This document shows positions 57,578 through 64,000 of a stretch of 64,000 nucleotides of DNA, in pieces. A program made the translations under genes and the position numbers. Below the pieces are notes generated by a model. The model searched no databases and was not told where the DNA came from. It worked only from the letters and a program-made list of their open reading frames with translations. Location of the stretch: the NCBI GenBank assembly GCA_017438945.1, contig JAFRUI010000022.1, forward strand, positions 62,001 through 126,000, written 5' to 3'. The stretch comes from Bacteroidales bacterium. GTDB taxonomy: Bacteria; Bacteroidota; Bacteroidia; Bacteroidales; WCHB1-69. The first letter of the stretch is position 1. Every line of letters starts with the position of its first letter.

Positions 57578-59797
57578 CTATTCCATCCACCGCTCGTAAA
57601 TTGCCCATGCGGCATTATAAGTGGGGTGCTTGGGAGCCAGTCCGCCTGCTTTTCGTTTCACCTCTTGCGGCACCACGGGGTATTTCGTGTGACTTTCGGT
57701 CCACTTGTGCTCGAATTTGGAGAGTTCCTCGCCAAAGGCCTTCTCGTCGAACTCCTTGCCCTCTTTCACCGCTTGGATCACGGCTTCGAAGAAGAGATTC
57801 CAGCGTTTGGCATAGTAGTCGCCGACGAGTCCGCCCCACATCCGGTTAGCGTAGTCGTTGAGCACGGGACCGCCCCAGACGGTGAGCAGCGTGCGCGCCT
57901 GTCGTTCGTAGTAGTCTTTCTCCTCGTCGGTAGTGCCCCAGTCGCGTGCCGTCTCAATCCATGGCCCCAACATGAAGGCGGGGTGCGTGTTAAGCAGCGT
58001 ATCGACATCTGTAAATAGCTGGTTGGCGATTTCTACCTGCCGTTCCATCTCTTGGATGTCACGGTTTTTATACGCTATCGTGAAGTCGTTGCGGATGTCC
58101 ATGAAGTGGTTGCCCATCCATTGCGAGAAGAAATTGACGAGGTCGTATTTGTAGGTGTCTTTATAGACGGTGCCGCTACTGAACCTGCTGACTCCATACG
58201 AATATTTGTTGACCAATGTCGCACAAATGCTCTTTAGCGTGTCGTTGCTATAGGAGTAGTAGGGTTTAGTGTAGTAAGTGCCGTGGCCCTCCAACGATGG
58301 CCGCGCCACCAACTGCGTGCCCAGTCCGTAAAACGACCAGTCCTTATAGACGCTGTCGTTCAATAGCAGCCATTTGTCTTCATGAATTGTAGTGCCCATT
58401 CTTGTGAAATTCCAATCCTTGATCCAATTGTGTACATCGGGTTGGTTCTCCCACGCGCGGTCGAAGAGGTACTCGTAGATTTGCGGGCTCACATCGAAGG
58501 ACTCCAACGTGGAGCCGATACCGGTCATGTTCGGTCCGGCCTCCTTCAATGCGGCATCCAGCTTCTTTTCCAGCTCGTTGATGTTGCCCACCAACATGGT
58601 GTTGCCGCCGAAATTGCCGAGGTAGCACCAGATAAACGGCTGTCCGTAGAAGCCCTCGGTGGTGCGCCACACCTCCGTCTTCTCGCAGAAGTAGTCGAGC
58701 AGCACGAGCTTGTCTTGCGGCACGGCGGTGAGGTAGGCGCGGAGCCGCTCGGGGGTCCACGACTTGCGTTTGTAGTAGAAGACCCAGGTCATCTGGAGCC
58801 AGCGGGCGGCGGGATCGCTCTGCTGTAACGAGGTGTAGATGTTTTTGGAGACGTTGGCGAGGTAGTCGGGTTCCCAGCTGGGCGGGTCCATCTCGTTGAA
58901 GGGATCCACGCCGTAGATGTGGTCGGTGCCGAAGAGGGCGATCTCCTTCTCCATGAACGATTGTTGGATCTTGGCGAAGAACGGGTCGGAGGAGTTGAGG
59001 AAGTAGGTGGGCTCGAAACCACACCACGCGCTTAGTTGCTGGATGTCGGCCTCGGGGTGCATCTCGGCGAACCGTTTGGGCACGTGTCCGGCGAAGGCGG
59101 GCAGCACCGGCGTCATGTTGAACTCGCGCTCGCGGACGACGATTTGTTGCTGCAGCGCCTTCTGTCCCTCCAGCCACGACATCGGCAGCGGGCCGCCGAA
59201 GCCGTCGAGGTTGGCCATGTGGTGCCACGGCAGGTGCGCCGGACCGGAGAAATAGCTGCGGATTTCCTCGTCGGTCATCCCGAACTCTTTCCACACCTCG
59301 TACCAGACGGCTTCCTGTCCGGTGATGGCGAGCGGCATGTTGATGCCGTTCAGCGCCATCCAGTCGATGAACCGCTCCCACTGCGGCCATTTCCACCACG
59401 GCATCGTGTAGCCGTAGGTGCAGTAGTTCAGGAAGAAACGGTCGCGCACGAGGGCCTCCTTGCGGATGGTTTTGGAAGGGGTCGGAAACAAGACAGGTAG
59501 TTCGATAGGTTCGCAAAGCAGCCATGAGACATGAACGCCCGCGATGTGCTTGAGGTAGTAGTTCAGTCCCACCGCTAAGGAGTTGTCATTGTTGCCAGTG
59601 ATACGAATGTGGTGGTCGTATGCGGCTTCAACCTGAAAAAAGTCTATTGTATCGGGTTGACACACAAAGATAAAGCAGGTGTCTTTGTCACCGAGGATAC
59701 GGTGCGCCAGGCCGTTGATGGGGCGTTTGGGACCGTCGTGCCCGGCGGTCAGCGATAAGGTACAGAGGCAAAAAGCAAAGAGTATGATTTTTCGCAT
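57578..59797 (-). CDS. alpha-N-acetylglucosaminidase, glycoside hydrolase family 89
   Basis: A 739-residue exported GH89 enzyme related to human NAGLU, which removes terminal alpha-linked GlcNAc, for example from heparan sulfate or gastric-type mucin. It has a signal peptide (MRKIILFAFCLCTLSLTAG), a small N-terminal domain (about 25-110), and a TIM barrel with NYCTYGYTMPWWKWPQWERF, GINMPLAITGQEAVWYEVWK and GPAHLPWHHMANLDGFGGPL. By comparison with NAGLU the catalytic glutamates are Glu302 (DPFNEMDPPSW) and Glu432 (GIGSTLESFDVSP). The all-helical C-terminal domain ends the protein. No T9SS tag is present, so it is periplasmic. It has its own promoter. Confidence 0.95.
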   Translation of the reverse strand: MRKIILFAFCLCTLSLTAGHDGPKRPINGLAHRILGDKDTCFIFVCQPDTIDFFQVEAAYDHHIRITGNNDNSLAVGLNYYLKHIAGVHVSWLLCEPIELPVLFPTPSKTIRKEALVRDRFFLNYCTYGYTMPWWKWPQWERFIDWMALNGINMPLAITGQEAVWYEVWKEFGMTDEEIRSYFSGPAHLPWHHMANLDGFGGPLPMSWLEGQKALQQQIVVREREFNMTPVLPAFAGHVPKRFAEMHPEADIQQLSAWCGFEPTYFLNSSDPFFAKIQQSFMEKEIALFGTDHIYGVDPFNEMDPPSWEPDYLANVSKNIYTSLQQSDPAARWLQMTWVFYYKRKSWTPERLRAYLTAVPQDKLVLLDYFCEKTEVWRTTEGFYGQPFIWCYLGNFGGNTMLVGNINELEKKLDAALKEAGPNMTGIGSTLESFDVSPQIYEYLFDRAWENQPDVHNWIKDWNFTRMGTTIHEDKWLLLNDSVYKDWSFYGLGTQLVARPSLEGHGTYYTKPYYSYSNDTLKSICATLVNKYSYGVSRFSSGTVYKDTYKYDLVNFFSQWMGNHFMDIRNDFTIAYKNRDIQEMERQVEIANQLFTDVDTLLNTHPAFMLGPWIETARDWGTTDEEKDYYERQARTLLTVWGGPVLNDYANRMWGGLVGDYYAKRWNLFFEAVIQAVKEGKEFDEKAFGEELSKFEHKWTESHTKYPVVPQEVKRKAGGLAPKHPTYNAAWAIYERWME

Positions 59798-59823
59798 AAG
59801 GATTCGTTCTTAGAATGATACGG

Positions 59824-59831
59824 CAAAAGTA
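59824..59831 (-). promoter_or_regulatory. -7 element TACTTTTG of the GH89 gene
   Basis: Reverse-strand match followed by CC, 26 nt before the ATG at 59797. Confidence 0.62.
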
Positions 59832-59849
59832 TAATTTTTCTGAAAAAAA

Positions 59850-59913
59850 AGTTGTCCCCAGTTGTCCAAGTTGTCGTCGGAAAGGAAGACAACCAGGACA
59901 ACTGGGGACAACT
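59850..59913 (-). terminator. 64-nt nested inverted repeat, likely rlmD terminator
   Basis: Perfect 18-bp arms AGTTGTCCCCAGTTGTCC and GGACAACTGGGGACAACT enclose a second stem GTTGTC/GACAAC. On the minus strand a T8 run follows, 17 nt past the rlmD stop. Each arm is itself built from 9-bp AGTTGTCCC-like direct repeats. Confidence 0.85.
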
Positions 59914-59929
59914 AAAAGGATTGTCGTGA

Positions 59930-61333
59930 CTATCGCAGTTTCAGCAGCACCACGTTTTCGACGTGCTGCGTGTGCGGGAACATATCCACGGGCTGCACCT
60001 TCTCTACGCGGTACTTTGGGTCGAGCAGGGTGAGGTCGCGGGCCTGCGTGGCGGGGTTGCAGCTCACATAGACGATGCGCGGCACCTCCAGCTTCAGCAA
60101 CTGTTCGATGACATTCGGGTGCATGCCGGCGCGCGGCGGGTCGGAGATGATGACGTCCGGCTTTCCGTGCTGCGCGATGAACTGGTCGGTGAAGATCTTG
60201 GCCATGTCGCCGACCACAAACTCCGTGTTCGTGATGTTGTTCTGTGCGGAGTTGATCTTCGCGTCCTCCACGGCGGTATCGACGTACTCGATGCCGACTA
60301 CCCGCTTGGCCTGATGCGCCACGAAATTGGCAATCGTGCCGGTGCCGGTGAAGAGGTCATAAACAACTTCATCTTTTTGGATATCAGCAAACTCACGTAC
60401 AACCTTGTAGAGATTGTAGGCCTGCTCGCTGTTGGTTTGGTAGAACGATTTCGGCCCAACCTTAAACTGCAGGTTCTCCATCTTTTCGGTGATGTAATCC
60501 TGACCGGCATAGAGGTGGAACGGCAGGTCGAAGATGGCGTCGTTGAGCTTGGTGTTGATGACGAAGGTGAGCGAGGTGATTTCGGGGAACCGCTCCATCA
60601 AGGCGGCGAGCATGTCCTTCACCTCCTGGTTGTATTTGGTGACGATGAGCACCACCATCAGGTCGCCGGTGGAGGCGGTGCGGATGATGAGGTTGCGCAA
60701 CAGCCCTTTTTGCTGACGCGGGTCGTAGAAGTCGAGGTTGTGCTCGATGGCATACTGCTTGCAGAAGAGCCGGATGTCGTTGCTCGGGGCCGCCTGCAGC
60801 CAGCAGTGTTTGATATCCAGAATCTTATCGAACATGCCGGGCACGTGGAATCCGAGACAGCGGTTTTCGAAGAATTCGCCCTGCTCCTGCCGTTTCATAT
60901 CGTCGTAGGTCAGCCACAGCATCGTGGAAAAGGTGTATTCCAGCTTGTTGCGGTAGTAGTAGATTTTCTCCGACCCGAGAATGGGCATCAGCGGCGGGAA
61001 CTCGAACTTGCCGAGGTGCTTGAAGTTGTCCTCAACTTGTTTCTGCTTGAATTCTAACTGTTTCTCGTATGTCAGCATCTGCCATTTGCATCCGCCGCAG
61101 TGACCGAAGTGTCCGCACGGCGGCACCACCCGGTCGGGTGACGGCTGCTTGATGGCCAGCAGGTTGCACTCCGCGTAGCCGCGTTTGCGTTTATAGACTT
61201 CCACATCGACGATGTCGCCGGGCACCGCGTACGGCACGAAGACGGTGAGACCATCGACCTTGCCGACGGCTTTTCCCTCCGCCCCTGCGGAGATGATTTC
61301 CAAATATTCTATGTTATAGCGTTTGAATGACAT
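59930..61333 (-). CDS. rlmD: 23S rRNA (uracil-1939-C5)-methyltransferase RlmD (RumA)
   Basis: A 467-residue SAM-dependent m5U methyltransferase. It begins with a TRAM RNA-binding domain (LEIISAGAEGKAVGKVDGLT), then a [4Fe-4S] cluster site with CGHFGHCGGCKWQ and the later Cys of DIKHCWLQ. The SAM-binding motif is VVYDLFTGTGTIANFV, followed by SDPPRAGMHPNVIEQL and the catalytic Cys in IVYVSCNPATQARDLTLL. The site of methylation is assigned by family; RlmC/RlmCD-like activity cannot be excluded. The ATG at 61333 matches the family and lies about 50 nt from a -7 element; the upstream extension of the frame crosses that element. Confidence 0.9.
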   Translation of the reverse strand: MSFKRYNIEYLEIISAGAEGKAVGKVDGLTVFVPYAVPGDIVDVEVYKRKRGYAECNLLAIKQPSPDRVVPPCGHFGHCGGCKWQMLTYEKQLEFKQKQVEDNFKHLGKFEFPPLMPILGSEKIYYYRNKLEYTFSTMLWLTYDDMKRQEQGEFFENRCLGFHVPGMFDKILDIKHCWLQAAPSNDIRLFCKQYAIEHNLDFYDPRQQKGLLRNLIIRTASTGDLMVVLIVTKYNQEVKDMLAALMERFPEITSLTFVINTKLNDAIFDLPFHLYAGQDYITEKMENLQFKVGPKSFYQTNSEQAYNLYKVVREFADIQKDEVVYDLFTGTGTIANFVAHQAKRVVGIEYVDTAVEDAKINSAQNNITNTEFVVGDMAKIFTDQFIAQHGKPDVIISDPPRAGMHPNVIEQLLKLEVPRIVYVSCNPATQARDLTLLDPKYRVEKVQPVDMFPHTQHVENVVLLKLR

Positions 61334-61383
61334 TATTACTTCTGTTTTTGTGGGTGGTTTTATTTGTCCAATTTTAAAAATAG

Positions 61384-61391
61384 CAAATGTA
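61384..61391 (-). promoter_or_regulatory. -7 element TACATTTG of rlmD
   Basis: Reverse-strand match followed by C, 50 nt before the ATG at 61333. Confidence 0.6.
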
Positions 61392-61442
61392 ATAGTAAAA
61401 AAGTCCAATGTGGTTTATTGTTGATGAAAAGGGTAATAATTC

Positions 61443-63989
61443 TTACGGATCAAACGAATATCCATCGAACTTGAAATCAATTCTTGGATTTCCTCTAAAA
61501 ACAAAGAGATAGTCTGGCACATCTGTCATGGTTTTCATAAAAAAAGCGTGGTGTTCAAGGTTCACAGCCCAGTCTGACAATTTCCCCGACTCGTAAGTAC
61601 TCCACGACCAGTTCCACTGGTTAGAAGAGTTTAAATCGAACTTGGTTGCCCAAGAGTTGATGCCCAAAAGTTCATCCGCACGGTCTGAATCAAAATTACC
61701 AACATGCAAATTTGCTCGATAAGGACAAATATCCACACCCTCACTGATTCCATTGTTGCTCCAAAGCGTGCTCCAAGAAGCATTGTACTGCATTAGCGTC
61801 ATCTTGTCAGAAGTGCCGTTGGTAGCTTGTACGCAAAGGAGTTCGTCAATGCCATCACCCGAAAAATCACCCACATAATATTTGTCTTGGTTGCCAAGAA
61901 TCCACGATCCTATATAGGTTTCGTTAGGTAAAGATGTGGAAGTCCAATATGTTGTCCATGAACTGGAATATAATCGCTGACATAATGCGTTTTTTAAATG
62001 GCCTTGGTTTCGGATACAAATTATGGAGCAATATGTTGAGTCGTTGAAGTGGCCGGACAGAATGACATCGCCAGGAGCATAATTCCAATTACCGATTTGC
62101 CCATTTCCCATATTTGTCCAAACATATTGCCAAGGACTATTGGGATGTTGCGAATCATAGTGATAGATATTCGCCCAAGAGTTCCCAAAAGTATTTTGTA
62201 TGCACAATAATTCATCAATTCCATCACCGTTAAAATCACATGCATAGAATTTGTCATTGTTGCCGATTTGCCAGTTGCCGATGATACCAGCCCAAATCAG
62301 TCCCCAATGGTTGATATGAAAGCTGTAAAGTGAGGCTGTTTGAGAGAGTGGTTTTACCACAAGCAATTCTTGCGCTTCGTCACCGCAAAAGTTCCCAACT
62401 ACAACAGTGTCCGGACTTCTGACCACAAAATTATCGCCTTGAATCGGATAATCGTGATTCGTCCAGTTCTTCTTCCAACCGTTATAATTGATGCGGGTGA
62501 GGGTTGTGTTTTCAAGTGGATTATTTATGTGGAAAAAAAATGGTGAAGTGTATCCTTTTTGGGAAATCCACACTAAGCTAATAGCAGTGTCTTTTGGGGC
62601 ATAAATGGTGTACTCTCCTTGACTGTTGGTAAACGTGGAATATTTCGTTTTATTGGAATTTGACCACCCCAAAACCAAGGCATCTTTTATCGGATTGGAA
62701 TTTTCGTTTTTGACCACTCCATGAACTTTTTCATACGAATATCCGTAAAAATTGTAGTAATTGCCCGGTCTCGTGCATAAATATGATGGAATATAGGGTG
62801 AAGAAAAAATGAGAAAAGGGGAATAATTGCTTTTGAACCGTTCCTCACGATACCTTGTCAATAATCCTAAATTATTTCCAAAACATTTTCCCCATCCCAC
62901 ATCCTGATACTGCCACCAAGCATACCCCTTACATCCGCACCCCACCGACATTTGAATGGAAAAATTAATATATTGCAGCTGGTCTTCTTCACTTCCTGTC
63001 AAGGGGTCGCCAAGACACGTATCTATGCTTGTCCCACTAAAGCCAGTTTCTCCCAACACCCATACATCATCTATGTTTTCGTTCATCCATTTTAAGGAGG
63101 TATGAAGTGCCATGCTGGACGAATCAGGATCTTTGGACTTATAATAGAAATGCATAGTCAGGAAATCATAGGTTAATGCGGAGGGATCCCAAAAAAGTAC
63201 GTTATTAAGTCCATCCAATCCGTAAGTAACCAATTGATTAGGAGCATTTTTCTTAATTGTATAATACCATTTCCGTGACCAGTTGGAAATCATAATCTTA
63301 TCGTTTTTGTGATGGTTTTCCCATTTCCATCCCGGCTCCATATACACCACGTATGCCATTACGGTCTTGTTGTTGCTGTAGTGCCGGCTCACACTGTCCA
63401 GATAAACGCAATATTGGTCAAACTGATCGTAACACTGTGCCTTGTCGCCCAGCACTAAAATGACCCTGAGGTTGTGCCGGGCGCATTTTGCTATCAGGGA
63501 ATCAGTCAATTCAAAATATTTGGCGTATGACCCCGTAGGAATGTAAAGAAAAGAACCGTTCCAACCTGCAGTAGGTGCCAATCGCACCACATTGAACCCT
63601 AAGGAATCCATTCTTCTCAAATCATTCTCCAATTTTATCCCTGCGGAATCACGTTCCGTAGCTCCATCGTTCCCGTAACCCCAGTGCTCGCTTGTATCGA
63701 CAGGAAAGCCATGACGAAAGGTATCATAATGATACCTTTTGATATTACTGTAACTGAGGAGGGGAGAAATGTAATAAGCAGGAGAGTATGGATCGGACCT
63801 ATCACTCAGGTACTCAACCAAATAATTGACGCAAACTGGATAAAAATGGGAATTGCCGTCCCAAAACTGTCCGTTGGAAATGGTTATATAATTGTCAAAT
63901 TCTGTCTGATTGGGCTGGCCGATACTTTTCAGAAGATTAAACAAGCAAACGACTATTAGAAAACCATACAAATAAATATTCTTTCTCAT
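61443..63989 (-). CDS. exported TIM-barrel glycosidase-like protein with FG-GAP-like repeats
   Basis: An 848-residue exported protein. After the signal peptide (MRKNIYLYGFLIVVCLFNLL region), residues about 35-400 look like a GH5/clan-A TIM barrel: LENDLRRMDSLGFNVVRLAP, LRVILVLGDKAQ, a candidate acid/base Glu218 in AYVVYMEPGWKW (NEP replaced by MEP) and a candidate nucleophile Glu314 in VWVLGETGFSG. Residues about 430-500 are a carboxypeptidase-regulatory-like domain (VHGVVKNENSNPIKDALVLG). The last 330 residues contain VCBS/FG-GAP-like calcium motifs (CDFNGDGIDELLCIQ, GDFSGDGIDELLCVQ, GNFDSDRADELLGI). No T9SS tag is evident. Activity and substrate are unknown. Its promoter lies beyond the window end. 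Confidence 0.72.
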   Translation of the reverse strand: MRKNIYLYGFLIVVCLFNLLKSIGQPNQTEFDNYITISNGQFWDGNSHFYPVCVNYLVEYLSDRSDPYSPAYYISPLLSYSNIKRYHYDTFRHGFPVDTSEHWGYGNDGATERDSAGIKLENDLRRMDSLGFNVVRLAPTAGWNGSFLYIPTGSYAKYFELTDSLIAKCARHNLRVILVLGDKAQCYDQFDQYCVYLDSVSRHYSNNKTVMAYVVYMEPGWKWENHHKNDKIMISNWSRKWYYTIKKNAPNQLVTYGLDGLNNVLFWDPSALTYDFLTMHFYYKSKDPDSSSMALHTSLKWMNENIDDVWVLGETGFSGTSIDTCLGDPLTGSEEDQLQYINFSIQMSVGCGCKGYAWWQYQDVGWGKCFGNNLGLLTRYREERFKSNYSPFLIFSSPYIPSYLCTRPGNYYNFYGYSYEKVHGVVKNENSNPIKDALVLGWSNSNKTKYSTFTNSQGEYTIYAPKDTAISLVWISQKGYTSPFFFHINNPLENTTLTRINYNGWKKNWTNHDYPIQGDNFVVRSPDTVVVGNFCGDEAQELLVVKPLSQTASLYSFHINHWGLIWAGIIGNWQIGNNDKFYACDFNGDGIDELLCIQNTFGNSWANIYHYDSQHPNSPWQYVWTNMGNGQIGNWNYAPGDVILSGHFNDSTYCSIICIRNQGHLKNALCQRLYSSSWTTYWTSTSLPNETYIGSWILGNQDKYYVGDFSGDGIDELLCVQATNGTSDKMTLMQYNASWSTLWSNNGISEGVDICPYRANLHVGNFDSDRADELLGINSWATKFDLNSSNQWNWSWSTYESGKLSDWAVNLEHHAFFMKTMTDVPDYLFVFRGNPRIDFKFDGYSFDP

Positions 63990-64000
63990 CGCTTATTTCT

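Noticed and set aside
58380..61057. Long antisense frames opposite GH89 (58380-59525) and rlmD (59963-61057)
   Set aside because: Both mirror well-conserved genes; the translations are rich in Arg/His/Ala or show no family motif, and no promoter precedes them.

Overview
The window is a piece of a Bacteroidota chromosome, most likely order Bacteroidales. Nearly every gene that has its own promoter carries the Bacteroidota -7 element TAnnTTTG close upstream. Shine-Dalgarno sequences are almost absent. At least five exported proteins end in a type IX secretion (T9SS, Por system) C-terminal sorting domain. The family content is also typical: FucP-type sugar MFS, GH3, GH89, TrkH with an N-terminal extension, Rho with a long disordered N-terminal region, and an AAA-ATPase/PD-(D/E)XK protein. 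T9SS cargo argues against Bacteroides itself and for a relative of Porphyromonas, Paludibacter or uncultured gut Bacteroidales. No prophage, insertion sequence, CRISPR array or rRNA operon is visible.

Layout. 1-5400 (+): the 3' part of uvrB, an acyltransferase, a GT9 glycosyltransferase and an ATPase/nuclease. 5450-9400 (-): remains of a hipA locus, then trmO, a sugar MFS transporter, a SHOCT protein and rpe, probably one operon led by rpe. 9440-16100 (-): GH3 glycosidase, a T9SS beta-helix protein, a LytTR regulator, a GT2 enzyme and a chagasin-like lipoprotein. 16280-23340 (mostly -): tRNA-Lys, a small plus-strand gene, folE, a metallo-hydrolase, a 16-repeat YwqK/MORN protein, a T9SS protein, a T9SS peptidylarginine-deiminase-like enzyme and tRNA-Arg. 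23460-32780 (+): tRNA-Gln, nusA-infB, a GntR-controlled ABC operon and a subtilisin joined to an outer-membrane barrel. 33010-47210 (mostly -): miaA-phosphoesterase-rlmB, PAS, DUF5618 (+), trkA-trkH, mutS2, then lipoprotein-tilS-membrane protein-sufS-SDR, and folP. 47340-64000: a T9SS protein, rho (+), serine hydrolase and PHP phosphatase (+), CBS protein (+), holA-endonuclease I-queD, a small gene, hsp20, GH89, rlmD and a TIM-barrel glycosidase with FG-GAP-like repeats.

The genes combine information-processing housekeeping (uvrB, nusA, infB, rho, mutS2, holA, miaA, tilS, rlmB, rlmD, trmO, three tRNAs), pterin steps (folE, folP, queD), envelope work (GTs, acyltransferase, Trk) and a secreted set of proteases, nucleases and glycosidases aimed at host or plant glycans and proteins.

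The most unusual features are: (1) a complete homologue of Porphyromonas peptidylarginine deiminase with a T9SS tag; (2) about ten intergenic arrays of 7-bp tandem units, one of 6-bp units, several starting on a stop codon; (3) two families of dispersed palindromes, one inserted in frame into a signal-peptide region and one expanded into 18-bp tandem repeats; (4) a 12-bp-arm inverted repeat over the promoter of the GntR/ABC operon; (5) a canonical sigma-54 promoter plus a strong Shine-Dalgarno at hsp20. All statements rest on reading the sequence and recalling protein families; no database search was run.
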